The position numbers and the translations under genes are program-made. Source: Komagataeibacter medellinensis NBRC 3288 (GTDB taxonomy: Bacteria; Pseudomonadota; Alphaproteobacteria; Acetobacterales; Acetobacteraceae). Taken from it: 64,000 nucleotides of DNA. The stretch lies in assembly GCF_000182745.2 (NCBI RefSeq), contig NC_016027.1, forward strand, positions 313,001 to 377,000, given 5' to 3'. This document shows, piece after piece, positions 37,553 through 46,569 of the stretch (positions within the stretch are counted from its first letter, which is position 1; the number at the start of each line of letters is the position of its first letter). The notes beneath the pieces were generated by a model, which saw nothing but the letters and a program-made list of their open reading frames with translations, did not search any database and had not been told where the DNA came from.

Positions 37553-37933
37553 TTTTTATATTCCTTGTTTATATAAGGAAGTATGGAGACTATGGCGCAG
37601 GTTATGACAGGTGGTCCGGGCGTGTATCACCGTGTTTTATGGCGGCAGTCTGTTTTATAAAAAAACCACTATCAAAACGAGATATATATTCTGTATGATG
37701 GCTTGGTGACTCTGTCAATAACACGTTTTAAATCGTCAAAAAAATTTCTGTAATTGGAAATAGCATATGATTTCGTTGAAAAATATGAATTAATTTCTAA
37801 TAAAATCAGTAAGATAGATGAAATTGTTTATATTTTTGGTGTTTTTTGAAATTATTTTCTAAATAAGATGTGAATATATAATTGACGCAACATTATTCGT
37901 ATAATACGAAATGTTCGGTGTTTAGACAGCGGA
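37553..37933. other. Divergent intergenic region, cys operon / alginate-export gene
   Basis: Markedly AT-rich between about 37640 and 37920, unlike the flanking genes, and probably contains both promoters. Apart from the palindrome next to cysP I see no recognisable element. Confidence 0.5.
37561..37580. promoter_or_regulatory. Palindrome over the cysP ribosome site
   Basis: Inverted repeat ttcctt-N8-aaggaa starts 8 bp upstream of the cysP ATG. On the minus strand its downstream half is the AAGGAA ribosome site itself. Site and spacing fit an operator, and the Rrf2-family gene at the operon end is the natural candidate to bind it. CymR-type sites are also ATTCC/GGAAT palindromes; that parallel is inference. 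Confidence 0.5.
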
Positions 37934-39748
37934 TTGAATCCGTATATAACGAACTGGTACGTCACTATGCTGCCTTCCCCGGCCACGACCCTGAACCATC
38001 GGTATTCCCGCAGGTTTGTCCTGTGCGCCCATGTCGTGCGCACCAGCAGGAAGGCGGCTGAGTTCCCCGTTCTGGCTATGCTGCTCAGTCTGCCTTCCGG
38101 CGTTGCAATGCTGGGGCACGGGGCATATGCGGCCGACCTTCAGGCCGTGCCGCCTGGTCAGGCCGATCATGCCGGTACCCGGACTGCGTCACATCCTGAA
38201 AACGTGGTTGTCCATATCCAGCCCCGACCACCCATCCAGACCTATCCGCACGCCAACCCCGTAGGCCAGCCGCTGCGCATGAGCGGCGCGGAGAACCGTA
38301 AAAATGGCCACCAGTATGACTGGGGAGTTTTCAATCGCGGCAATGGCGAAGCCGCAGGGTTCGGCCCTGTTGGCGTCTATGGCGTGGCCCCGTGGGCAGA
38401 AGACTGGAGCCGGCTGCGCACCGGTCGAAAATCCAGTGATCCGTTCGATGTGCTGAAATATATTCCCCTGACCAGAAGCGGTAATGTCTGGATCAGTTTC
38501 TCAGGGGAGACACGGCTGCGGAACTGGTTTGAAAGCAGGCCGCAACTGGGCACGCAAAAGCCTAATGATTCCGGTCGCTTTGGCGTACGTAACCTGTATG
38601 GCGCCGACCTGCATATCGGTTCGCACCTGCGTTTTTTCGGGCAGTTGGTCAATGCTGATGCCGCAGGTTGGGGGGGGTATGGCTACGGCTCGACCTACCG
38701 CAAGCGGCTTGATGCGCAGCAGGCTTTTGTAGAAACGCGCTGGAACATGCTGGGCGCCAAAAGCGGTTTCATTTTCGGCCGCCAGCAGTTTCTCGATGCG
38801 CCATCCTACATGCTGTACAATCGCGAGACCCCCAACGTGCCGCTTTCATGGGACGGGTTCCGCGCTTACATGGTCTGGAAGCGCATCCGTATCGATGGCT
38901 GGGATTTCGTGCAGACATATGACAGTGAAAACAAGATGTTTCACGATACGGAGAATTATGCCACGCGCCTGTATGGTTTCAATACCACCTGGGCGCCGCC
39001 AGATTTCACCTTCATGGGGCAGAAAGGATACTCTTTTCTTGATGCGTTCTATATTGGTTACAAGCTCAGTGGGTCCACTGGTGCTATTGCCGGGCCGGGC
39101 GGTACGTCGGTAAAGGGCTCCAACACGCGCAACAACTTCGGCATGCGCTGGCACGGCGTGGCGGGGCCGATCGAGTTCTCGGTTGGCGGTATCTGGCAAG
39201 GCGGGGTCTTCCGCCAAGCTAGCAACAACATGGCGCGCAACGTCAGTGCGTATGCCATCAACTCGACCCTGGGCGCGCGCCTGCCCAAAAACTCGCTCAA
39301 TACCTTTGTCGGCATCCAGACGGATGTGTATTCCGGCGGCAATGCCTCGGACCGGAACGGGACGATCGGCACCTATGTCTCGCCGTTCAATCCGCAGACC
39401 AACTATCTCGATACCACGACCTACATGACGGCCTCGAACCTGATCAGCTTCGCGCCGCTGGTGCGTATCACGCCGTTCAAGTCGGTCAGCATACAGATCA
39501 AGTATCCACTGTTCTGGCGCGATAGCGTGAATGACCCGGTTTACAAATCATCCGGTTTTTACAAATTTGCGGGTAACTTCCGTGGCAAATTTATTGGTAT
39601 GGCGCCGCAGGCTTCCGTGGCGTGGCAGATTAATACTCATGTGTCGTGGACACAGTATGTCTCGCGCTTCATGACATCGCGCGCGCTGAACGAGGCTGGT
39701 GGTTCAAGTGGGACCTATTACCAGTCGAACTTCGTGTTCCGGTTCTGA
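37934..39748 (+). CDS. Alginate-export-family outer-membrane beta-barrel protein
   Basis: 604 residues. A long basic N-terminus precedes a hydrophobic segment FPVLAMLLSLPSGVAMLGHG with cleavage near AYAA, so the true start may be the internal ATG at 37967. A ~90-residue linker is followed by the Alginate_exp-type domain (VWISFSGETRLRNWFESRP through FGRQQFLDAPSYMLYNRETPN). Strand-like alternation continues to the terminal aromatic NFVFRF, the usual end of an outer-membrane barrel. No alginate synthesis genes are nearby, so the real cargo is open; similar lone barrels in acetic acid bacteria may pass other anionic sugars or sugar acids. A small ORF follows 16 bp later. Confidence 0.82.
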   Translation: MNPYITNWYVTMLPSPATTLNHRYSRRFVLCAHVVRTSRKAAEFPVLAMLLSLPSGVAMLGHGAYAADLQAVPPGQADHAGTRTASHPENVVVHIQPRPPIQTYPHANPVGQPLRMSGAENRKNGHQYDWGVFNRGNGEAAGFGPVGVYGVAPWAEDWSRLRTGRKSSDPFDVLKYIPLTRSGNVWISFSGETRLRNWFESRPQLGTQKPNDSGRFGVRNLYGADLHIGSHLRFFGQLVNADAAGWGGYGYGSTYRKRLDAQQAFVETRWNMLGAKSGFIFGRQQFLDAPSYMLYNRETPNVPLSWDGFRAYMVWKRIRIDGWDFVQTYDSENKMFHDTENYATRLYGFNTTWAPPDFTFMGQKGYSFLDAFYIGYKLSGSTGAIAGPGGTSVKGSNTRNNFGMRWHGVAGPIEFSVGGIWQGGVFRQASNNMARNVSAYAINSTLGARLPKNSLNTFVGIQTDVYSGGNASDRNGTIGTYVSPFNPQTNYLDTTTYMTASNLISFAPLVRITPFKSVSIQIKYPLFWRDSVNDPVYKSSGFYKFAGNFRGKFIGMAPQASVAWQINTHVSWTQYVSRFMTSRALNEAGGSSGTYYQSNFVFRF

Positions 39749-39764
39749 ATAAGGTAGCGCGCAG

Positions 39765-39959
39765 ATGAAAACGGACAGGTCCGATAATAACATATCCAAG
39801 CAGGGGGAAACCACGGCCATGGCTGGCAGGTTGCGCCTTCAGGCAAACGGACCAGCAGCAGTGGTGCTGGTTGTCCTGTTTGCCCTTACCTGCATGATGC
39901 ATGGTGGCCTATCATGGGCGGATCTGTCGGACGGTACGTCATCCATCTTCAGGTACTGA
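39765..39959 (+). CDS. Small hydrophobic-segment protein, unknown
   Basis: 64 codons starting 16 bp after the barrel gene, with a weak AAGGTAG ribosome site. The N-terminus is polar and basic, followed by a hydrophobic stretch PAAVVLVVLFALTCMMHGG (about 30-48) and a short polar tail. It could be a signal peptide with a 13-residue mature peptide, or a single-span membrane protein. No family recognised; it may be chance. Confidence 0.4.
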   Translation: MKTDRSDNNISKQGETTAMAGRLRLQANGPAAVVLVVLFALTCMMHGGLSWADLSDGTSSIFRY

Positions 39960-40002
39960 ACACAGCGCAGCCACATGCACCGGGCAACAGGGGCGCGGCG
40001 CG

Positions 40003-40650
40003 TCAGTCGTCAGGGTTGGCCTGATCGGGTTGTGACCATAGTATTGCCTGTAATGCATAGGTTTTCTGTAAAAGCGGCACAAGTGCAGGTCGCCCCCGCA
40101 GCCTGATCCATTCATCCAGCGCCGTGCGGAAAATCGCGATACCGCCGCGTGCCATCAGGCGTGCTGCGGTTTTGCGGTTTTTGCGTTCGGTTATGTGCTT
40201 TGTCAGCCCTTCGGCCAGACAGTCTTCCCATTTGCCATATTTTTGCAGGCTTACGCTTTGTAGCGAAGGGGTCTTCTCGATCAGGTAGACAAACGCATAG
40301 GTATCGTGCCGGTTGGCGGCAATGTGAGGGACAAGGGCCGTAAAGGCATGCATCATCGCCTCGGCAGGGGGCATGTCCGCCGGGCAGTCGGCCAGTGCTT
40401 CAGTCAGGGCCTGTGTCATGCCCCGCGTCCAGGCCAGTACGATATCGGCCTTGGTGGCAAACATGCGGAACAGGGTGCGGCGTGAAACCTCGGCGGCATC
40501 CGCAATTTCATCAACCGTGGTCTGGTCATACCCCTGGGCGGAAAACAGGCGCATGGCCTCGGCAATCAGGGTATCACGCACGCGGGCTTGCTTGCGTTCA
40601 CGCAATCCGGGGCGGGGAATAGGGGCATCCAGGGCGGCAGTAGGCTTCAT
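40003..40650 (-). CDS. TetR/AcrR-family transcriptional regulator
   Basis: 215 residues. HTH at about 22-68: RVRDTLIAEAMRLFSAQGYD, TVDEIADAAEVSRRTLFRMF, ATKADIVLAW, matching the TetR signature. The C-terminal ligand domain is variable and gives no clue to the inducer. It stands alone, convergent with the small ORF and barrel gene. Confidence 0.9.
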   Translation of the reverse strand: MKPTAALDAPIPRPGLRERKQARVRDTLIAEAMRLFSAQGYDQTTVDEIADAAEVSRRTLFRMFATKADIVLAWTRGMTQALTEALADCPADMPPAEAMMHAFTALVPHIAANRHDTYAFVYLIEKTPSLQSVSLQKYGKWEDCLAEGLTKHITERKNRKTAARLMARGGIAIFRTALDEWIRLRGRPALVPLLQKTYALQAILWSQPDQANPDD

Positions 40651-40964
40651 TCAGTATCCTCTCGTGTCGGTCCTTGGTACTGCAGGGCAGGATGGACCTT
40701 CAAGACGCGAGAAAGCGGGGGCTCACGCCAAAAACAGCCTTATTTATACATAATGCCAATATTATTGAAAGATAAAGCATTCTGCCACATGGAGCATCAG
40801 ACATGCCTGCCCGGATAATCGTGGCGTGACAGCAGGGAATGAAGCCTCACACTTTATTGAATAAATATCTTCTTACATATTTTCATATGGCGCACTGGCC
40901 ATAACTTGGATTTATTCCTGCGGGGTAAGAATAGTATGCCCATCAAGGCAGCGTAATGCTGTTC
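40651..40964. other. Intergenic region between the TetR gene and fur
   Basis: Promoter region of the TetR gene and 3' flank of fur. AT-rich from about 40735 to 40930 with a small palindrome ttattgaataa near 40857. No ORF or terminator with a convincing T-tract. Confidence 0.4.
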
Positions 40965-41390
40965 TTATTTCAGTTTCCTGCCAAACAGTTCAAGTCGTGT
41001 CGTTACAAGGTCGAAACCCATGCGCTGCGCGATCTGGCGGAGCATGACTTCCAGTACTTCATCTTCAAATTCGATGACGGAGCCTGTCTTGGCGTCAATC
41101 AGGTGATAATGGTTGCCGTGGTCCGTTTTTTCATACCGGGCACGGTTGCCGCCAAAATCGCGCCGGAGAAGAATACCTTTTTCTTCAAACAGCCGGACGG
41201 TGCGGTAGACGGTTGCAATGGAAATGCGTGGGTCGATCGCAAGGGCGCGACGATAGAGTTCCTCCACATCCGGGTGGTCATCGGATTCCGACAGGACATG
41301 GGCAATAACGCGGCGTTGATCAGTCAGTTTAAGTCCCTTGTCACGGCACAGATCAGCAATGGGTGACGGGGGAATATCATCTTGTGGCAT
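40965..41390 (-). CDS. fur: Ferric uptake regulator (Fur family)
   Basis: 141 residues. The winged HTH region has LKLTDQRRVIAHVLSESDDH and PRISIATVYRTVRLFEEKGI. Metal-site region GNHYHLIDAKTGSVIEFED resembles the HHDHLID...GxVIEF of alpha-proteobacterial Fur/Mur, with Tyr in place of the usual second His. The CxxC structural zinc motif of E. coli Fur is absent, as in other alpha-proteobacterial members. ATG 41390 fits the family. It may sense Fe or Mn; the adjacent bacterioferritin with a Fur box supports iron. Confidence 0.85.
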   Translation of the reverse strand: MPQDDIPPSPIADLCRDKGLKLTDQRRVIAHVLSESDDHPDVEELYRRALAIDPRISIATVYRTVRLFEEKGILLRRDFGGNRARYEKTDHGNHYHLIDAKTGSVIEFEDEVLEVMLRQIAQRMGFDLVTTRLELFGRKLK

Positions 41391-41605
41391 GGCGGGCTCT
41401 GACTGGGATACGAGGCAGGAAAAAATCGTTGCATGTACACAACCATACAGGTGTGCAAATAACAATTTCTGGTATTTGTATTAATGTAATGCGTAAATTT
41501 AGATCCAGGTCCAGCCATGCCTGCATCAGGGGTAAACCTGTATTGGACAGGCTGGCCCGTCTGGCACTTTGTGCGCCGGACGGGCCGTACCTGCCTGCTG
41601 CCCCC

Positions 41606-42094
41606 TTATTCCTGATCGGGGGCGGGAGCGGAGTTGAGCTGGATGTAGCGCTGGATGCCCACCTGCTTGATCAGGTCGAACTGACGATCAAGGAAGTCCT
41701 CATGTTCTTCTTCATTCACCAGGATCTTGAGTAGCAGGTCACGGGAGACGAAATCACGCACGCTCTCGCAATAAGCGATGCCTTCACGCAGGTCGCCGAT
41801 GGCCTTTTCCTCGAGCTTCAGGTCGCATTTGAGGATTTCTTCCACGTCCTGTCCGACCAGGATCTGGTTGTAGCGCTGCACGTTGGGCAGGCCGCCCAGA
41901 TACAGGATACGCTCGATCAGCCAGTCGGCGTGGCGCATTTCCTCGATGGATTCCTCGTATTCCTTTTTGCCCAGCAGGGTCACGCCCCAGTGGCGCAGGG
42001 TACGGGCATGCAGGTAGTACTGGTTGATGGCCGTCAGCTCATTGGTAAGCTGGGTGTTCAGGAATTCGATGACCTTGGGGTCTTTGATCGGCAT
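41606..42094 (-). CDS. bfr: Bacterioferritin
   Basis: Haem-containing iron-storage protein forming a 24-subunit shell, 162 residues. Ferroxidase ligands are in place: E19 (TNELTAINQYYLHA), E52 and H55 (EEMRHAD), with the downstream E-x-x-H in VNEEEHEDFL. M53 corresponds to the haem-ligand methionine M52 of E. coli Bfr. ATG 42094 matches the family start; ATG 42112 would add MKKNSI. A near-ideal Fur box lies about 100 bp upstream. Confidence 0.95.
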   Translation of the reverse strand: MPIKDPKVIEFLNTQLTNELTAINQYYLHARTLRHWGVTLLGKKEYEESIEEMRHADWLIERILYLGGLPNVQRYNQILVGQDVEEILKCDLKLEEKAIGDLREGIAYCESVRDFVSRDLLLKILVNEEEHEDFLDRQFDLIKQVGIQRYIQLNSAPAPDQE

Positions 42095-42478
42095 GATGCT
42101 GTTCTTTTTCATAGATGAGAATTGTTTAGACTGTATATCATAAACCTTACCATTTTTCAAACAGAAAAACATTATATATCAAGGAACTAATAATGATAAT
42201 TATCATTCGCAAATAAAATGAATATCAACTGGGGACCCTTTGTTATCAAACGGTTTTCGGGTAGCCATGACCGGCTCGTGCCGTCTTCGTGGCGAGATGG
42301 CAAGATTTTCCAGGCATGGAAGCAGACTTTCGTTTTGCATCCGGTCCGCGCCTGTGCAACGTTACAGTTGCGTATCAGCGGTGCCTTGCCTCCGCCATTC
42401 ATGCACGGCATGTTACAGGTCTGTCGCCGCGCCGCGCCGCGGGCCTGCCAGCAAACATAAGCCCCAGGATCAAGGCCC
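42095..42478. other. Divergent intergenic region, bfr / AEC permease
   Basis: Contains the Fur box in the bfr-proximal AT-rich half. The half next to the permease is GC-rich; an 80-codon open frame there (42218-42460) lacks coding character. Confidence 0.5.
42192..42207. promoter_or_regulatory. Fur box upstream of bacterioferritin
   Basis: Perfect 16-bp palindrome aatgataattatcatt, very close to the classical Fur box, within AT-rich DNA about 100 bp before bfr and 270 bp before the divergent AEC permease. Direct Fur control of bfr would couple storage to iron status. Confidence 0.75.
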
Positions 42479-43417
42479 ATGCTTTCGACCATTATTGCCG
42501 CGATGCTGCCGCTTGTCGTGATTTTCGTGCTGGGTTACGCGGCGGGGTGGCGTGGTGATTTCAACGGTGGGCAGGTGGCCATCCTTAATCGCATGGTCAT
42601 GCTCTACGCTTTCCCGCTCAGTCTGTTTGTAGGGATTGCCCGCATGCCGCGTACGATCCTGGCGGGCCAGTTGCCGCTGGCAGCATCGATTTTTGGAATC
42701 ATGTGCCTGAGTTTTGTCGTATGCTACGGTCTGTCGCGCTTTGTTTTTCGTCGCACTCCCGCCACGGCAACCCTGCAGGGACTGGCCATGGCAGCACCCT
42801 CCGTGCCCTTTATCGGTTCCGCCATGCTGCCTGTGCTGATCGGGCAAAGCACGACGGCCGTTGTCATTTCCGCATCCGTATTTGCCATGGTACTGGTGCA
42901 GACCCCGCTTTGCATGGTCATGCTGGCCAGGAATGAAAAGGAAGGGGAAGACGGGGCACCATTGCGCCTGGGGCACCAGGTCATTGTCTCGCTGCGCGAA
43001 CCGATTGTATGGGCCCCGATCGCGGCAACCCTGCTGGTGGCCTGCAATGTGCACTTTCCTGCGTCCCTGCTCAATGCGTTTGCGCTTCTGGGCAATGCAG
43101 CGGCGGGTGTGGCCCTGTTTGCTTCGGGTATCGTGCTTTTCCTACAGCGGGTGTCCATTACCGTGCCTGTTCTTGTCACGGTTGCGGTCCGCAATATCGT
43201 GGTGCCCGGCCTGTCATGGCTGGGCCTGAGCCTGACCGGCCTGTCGCACGATGCCATGCGGGCGGCTGTTCTGGCGCTGTCCATTCCGGTCGGGACAGTT
43301 GTTGTCATTCTTGCGGTCCGCTTTGGTACGGATGAGCAGGAAGCTGCATCCACCTTGTTTCTGAGTGCTGTTGTATCGGTACTGACAATGGCGTTCTTCA
43401 TTGCTTGCACGGTTTGA
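42479..43417 (+). CDS. AEC-family permease (auxin efflux carrier / malonate transporter type)
   Basis: 312-residue inner-membrane protein with about ten hydrophobic segments, beginning MLSTIIAAMLPLVVIFVLGYAAGW and NRMVMLYAFPLSLF, the AEC N-terminal pattern. Mid-protein APSVPFIGSAMLPVLIG and the C-terminal SIPVGTVVVILAVRFG fit MdcF-like members. Substrate unknown; dicarboxylates such as malonate are typical. Stands alone. Confidence 0.85.
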   Translation: MLSTIIAAMLPLVVIFVLGYAAGWRGDFNGGQVAILNRMVMLYAFPLSLFVGIARMPRTILAGQLPLAASIFGIMCLSFVVCYGLSRFVFRRTPATATLQGLAMAAPSVPFIGSAMLPVLIGQSTTAVVISASVFAMVLVQTPLCMVMLARNEKEGEDGAPLRLGHQVIVSLREPIVWAPIAATLLVACNVHFPASLLNAFALLGNAAAGVALFASGIVLFLQRVSITVPVLVTVAVRNIVVPGLSWLGLSLTGLSHDAMRAAVLALSIPVGTVVVILAVRFGTDEQEAASTLFLSAVVSVLTMAFFIACTV

Positions 43418-43618
43418 GTGCAGGAGATAAAGCGCAGGAAATTAAAATAAAAAAATGTAAAAATTATTTGTTTATAAAAACAAAAACGTAATTTTTGACA
43501 TTACGAATGGATTGTTTCCATTAAATTCATTAAATATTCACATTAATATCGGGTGTGCGCCACTATACCGTTGTCAACCTATGCATCGGATAGGGAAACT
43601 GGATTGGATAGGCATGCC

Positions 43619-43783
43619 ATGCAAAAGGATCGCGAATACGATACGCCCGCCATTCATGAAGAATGGCGGCCTGCGATGGTTCTGATCTGGAAAGATAAAA
43701 GAGGGGCGGCAAAACAGAAAGCTTCCCTGCCTGAAGTCGATATGCCAGCAGATGATGAAACGTACATTCAGGACGAATTCTGA
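43619..43783 (+). CDS. Possible small acidic protein ahead of ppk2
   Basis: 54 codons beginning MQKDREYDTPAIHEEWRPAM, with an acidic C-terminal tail. No ribosome site is evident. It ends 49 bp before the polyphosphate kinase start on the same strand. No family recognised; kept because the frame lies in otherwise empty sequence. Confidence 0.3.
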   Translation: MQKDREYDTPAIHEEWRPAMVLIWKDKRGAAKQKASLPEVDMPADDETYIQDEF

Positions 43784-43832
43784 CACATCCCTGACTGTGC
43801 CCCCTGGAAACTATTGGAGATGCACCCCCGTC

Positions 43833-44744
43833 ATGACCGAAGGCATTGATCGTACCAGAGAACTGTGGGAACGAAGTCGCCTGCGCGAAGAAGTTCTGGA
43901 TGATATCGATGAAGAAATCGAACTGGAACTTGATGACAGCCGGCTGGGATCGGACAAGGACCATGGCACCCCGGATTCCCGGCGCACCTATTTCCGTGAA
44001 CTGCTGCGCCTGCAGGGTGAACTGGTCAAGTTGCAGGACTGGATCAAGGAAACTGGACACCGGCTTGTCGTCATCTGTGAAGGGCGCGATGCAGCAGGCA
44101 AGGGGGGGGTGATCAAACGCATTACCCAGCGGCTCAATCCGCGCATATGTCGTGTGGCGGCTCTTCCTGCCCCTAATGACCGTGAGCGTACGCAATGGTA
44201 TTTCCAGCGCTATGTCAGTCACCTTCCCGCAGCAGGGGAGATCGTGCTGTTTGACCGCAGTTGGTACAACCGTGCCGGTGTGGAACGGGTCATGAATTTT
44301 TGCACGGATGCGGAATACGAGGAATTTTTCCGTTCTGTTCCTGAGTTCGAGCGTATGCTGGCGCGCAGTGGTATCCAGATCATCAAGTACTGGTTCTCCA
44401 TTTCCGATGATGAGCAGGAAATGCGGTTCCGTGCCCGTATGGAAGACCCGCTCAAGCAGTGGAAGCTCAGCCCGATGGACCTTGAAAGCCGCAGGCGGTG
44501 GGAGTCCTATACGCTGGCCAAGGAAATCATGCTGGAGCGTTCCAATATAGAAGAAGCACCATGGTGGATCGTTCCTGCCGATGACAAGAAAAGGGCACGT
44601 CTGAACTGTATCAGCCATCTTCTTTCACAGGTGCCGTATCAGGAAATACAGAAGCCGGAAGTCAGATTGCCCGAGCGCGTATTCAGCCCAGACTATCTGC
44701 GCCAGCCGGTAGCGGATGACATGATCGTGCCCCAGACATACTAG
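43833..44744 (+). CDS. ppk2: Polyphosphate kinase 2
   Basis: 303 residues of the PPK2 family, transferring phosphate between polyphosphate and nucleotides (class I members make GTP/ATP from NDP). Walker A EGRDAAGKGG (about 83-92), NPRICRVAALPAPNDRERTQWYFQRY, Walker B LFDRSWYNRAGVERVM and the lid RARMEDPLKQWKLSPMDLES. An acidic N-terminal extension (about 1-50) precedes the core. Start 43833 has GGAG rather far upstream (13 nt). A terminator follows. Fits the phosphate genes nearby. Confidence 0.94.
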   Translation: MTEGIDRTRELWERSRLREEVLDDIDEEIELELDDSRLGSDKDHGTPDSRRTYFRELLRLQGELVKLQDWIKETGHRLVVICEGRDAAGKGGVIKRITQRLNPRICRVAALPAPNDRERTQWYFQRYVSHLPAAGEIVLFDRSWYNRAGVERVMNFCTDAEYEEFFRSVPEFERMLARSGIQIIKYWFSISDDEQEMRFRARMEDPLKQWKLSPMDLESRRRWESYTLAKEIMLERSNIEEAPWWIVPADDKKRARLNCISHLLSQVPYQEIQKPEVRLPERVFSPDYLRQPVADDMIVPQTY

Positions 44745-44784
44745 GGCGTTCCACCCAGGTATGGCTTGAATGCCAATGTTGCGG

Positions 44785-44815
44785 ACCGGGAGGGTATTGC
44801 CTTTCCGGTTTTTTT
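44785..44815 (+). terminator. Intrinsic terminator of ppk2
   Basis: Interrupted stem accgg...agg / cct...ccggt (44785-44809) around a short loop, followed by seven T. Forty bp after the stop codon. Confidence 0.75.
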
Positions 44816-45028
44816 ATTTTGGATTGTCAAGGCTGGGTTTCAAATATACTGAAAAGTATAAAGAGAATTTTTGTGAATTTTTTCAAAAATATTTCAATAA
44901 TGAAAACAAAAATATTTATCATTCATAAATAATAATTCCAGACCTGTTCCTGAATGCCATATTGCCATTATGGGACATGGCCCGGTCGGTAAGGTGATGC
45001 ATCATGTTCCGTTATGGGGCATGGACAT

Positions 45029-45069
45029 AAAAAAAGGGCCGGGCGGGCACACATGGTGCCCGCCCGGCC
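45029..45069 (-). terminator. Strong intrinsic terminator of pit
   Basis: Perfect 14-bp GC-rich stem ggccgggcgggcac / gtgcccgcccggcc (45037-45050, 45056-45069) with a 5-nt loop. On the minus strand it is followed by seven T (complement of 45029-45035). Confidence 0.92.
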
Positions 45070-45086
45070 TTTCCGTTTCATGGACT

Positions 45087-46454
45087 TCAGATGTTCAGGA
45101 CGTAGAACAATGCAGCGCCCAGGGTAATGGTAACGGGCAGGGTGCAGATCCATGCCAGGGCAATCTTGACCAGCATACCGCGATTGATGCCTGAACCAGA
45201 ACCAAGCATGGTCCCGGCAATACCTGCGGTAATGATATGGGTCGTGCTGACCGGCAGCCCGGTATAACCGGCCGTAGCAATCAGGCCCGCGCCAACCAGT
45301 TCCGCCGATGCGCCCTGTGCGGGAGTAAGATGGGTGTTGCCAATCTTCTCACCCAGGGTCAGAACAATCCGTTTGTAGCCGATCATGGTGCCGATACCCA
45401 GGCACAGCGCGCTGAGCAGGCGTACCCACCATGGTGCGTATTCCACAACAGGGCGGATCTGGTTGCTCAGGGTCTTGGCGGTGGCCCGGTCATGGGCCGA
45501 GGCTTCCGTATTGGCAGCAACGGCTTTGAGCCCGGCCACCACTTCATAGATGTCGGCGCGCAGGACGGAGGCGACAACGGTATCGGGGTTGGTCTGGGTT
45601 AAGCGCGTGACCGAAGCAATGGCCTCATCGTGCAGGCCATCATGATCGTACTGGGTGATCAGCGGCGCGGCGATGGTTGCATTGTGCGAAATCTGGGAAA
45701 TCTGGGTTGCGCTGTCAGGGGCCAGTGCAAAGGTTGCGGGCAGGATGCCGATAATGGTCAGCATGATCAGACCAATGCTCTTCTGTCCGTCATTGCTGCC
45801 GTGTGAAAAGCTGACCCCGGTGCAGGTTAGGATGAGCAGGCCACGCACCCAGCCGCGTGTTGGCCGGTCACCCTGCGGGGGCTGGTAGAGTTCGGGGTCC
45901 TTGATCAGGTGCCTGACCACAAAATACAGCCCGCCTGCGCCAATCAGGCCCAGCAGGGGGGAAATGGCCAGCGCGCGCAGGATTTTCCATATCTGGGACC
46001 AGTCAACGCTGTTGCCAAGGCTACGGGTATGCAGCAGCGCATCGCCAATGGCGATACCGATCAGCGCACCGATCACGCAGTGTGAACTGGAGTTGGGAAT
46101 GCCAAACCACCATGTGAACAGGTTCCACGCCAGTGCCGTGCCGAACAGGGAAATCAGCATCGGTACGGCAGGGTCGCCATTGGAGGGGGAGAGCACATCG
46201 GCCGGCAGCAGTTCAACCAGGCCGTAAGCCACGCTGATACCGCCAAGCAGCACGCCCACGAAGTTCATGAGCCCGGACCAGATGACCGCCGTGCGGGGTT
46301 TGAGCGAATTGGTATAGATGACGGTTGCCACGGCATTGGCCGTATCATGGAAACCGTTTACGAATTCAAACACGCACACAAGCGCAAAGCATATGACGAG
46401 TGCAAGGATGGAGAAAGTGGAATAAGGTGCGAAATGAAGCATGAAACAATACAC
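45087..46454 (-). CDS. pitA: Low-affinity inorganic phosphate transporter (Pit family)
   Basis: 455-residue inner-membrane carrier for metal-phosphate/H+ symport. Both PiT signatures are present: VNGFHDTANAVATVIYT near the N-terminus, and PVSTTHIITAGIAGTMLGSG near the C-terminus, with SHGSNDGQKSIGLI in the middle. A hydrophilic central loop (about 255-345) is typical. Start at 46454 or the in-frame ATG 46442. No Pho box seen upstream, in line with constitutive uptake. Confidence 0.94.
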   Translation of the reverse strand: MYCFMLHFAPYSTFSILALVICFALVCVFEFVNGFHDTANAVATVIYTNSLKPRTAVIWSGLMNFVGVLLGGISVAYGLVELLPADVLSPSNGDPAVPMLISLFGTALAWNLFTWWFGIPNSSSHCVIGALIGIAIGDALLHTRSLGNSVDWSQIWKILRALAISPLLGLIGAGGLYFVVRHLIKDPELYQPPQGDRPTRGWVRGLLILTCTGVSFSHGSNDGQKSIGLIMLTIIGILPATFALAPDSATQISQISHNATIAAPLITQYDHDGLHDEAIASVTRLTQTNPDTVVASVLRADIYEVVAGLKAVAANTEASAHDRATAKTLSNQIRPVVEYAPWWVRLLSALCLGIGTMIGYKRIVLTLGEKIGNTHLTPAQGASAELVGAGLIATAGYTGLPVSTTHIITAGIAGTMLGSGSGINRGMLVKIALAWICTLPVTITLGAALFYVLNI

Positions 46455-46569
46455 CAGTGAGTTATTGTTATGCTACTCTTAAATTATTTCTATTACGAAT
46501 ATAAGTTCTGTATTTAGTTTTAATATAATATTCATACTTTGGGAATGTAGCGGCAGCGGACCCGTTCGT

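Larger units (their letters stand above)
44745..45086. other. Intergenic region between convergent ppk2 and pit
   Basis: Carries the terminators of both genes at its two ends. The middle (44820-44960) is AT-rich with no coding signal. Confidence 0.6.

Noticed and set aside
42218-42460. 80-codon frame between bfr and the AEC permease
   Set aside because: Mixed composition, no ribosome site, starts within the regulatory region; no coding character.
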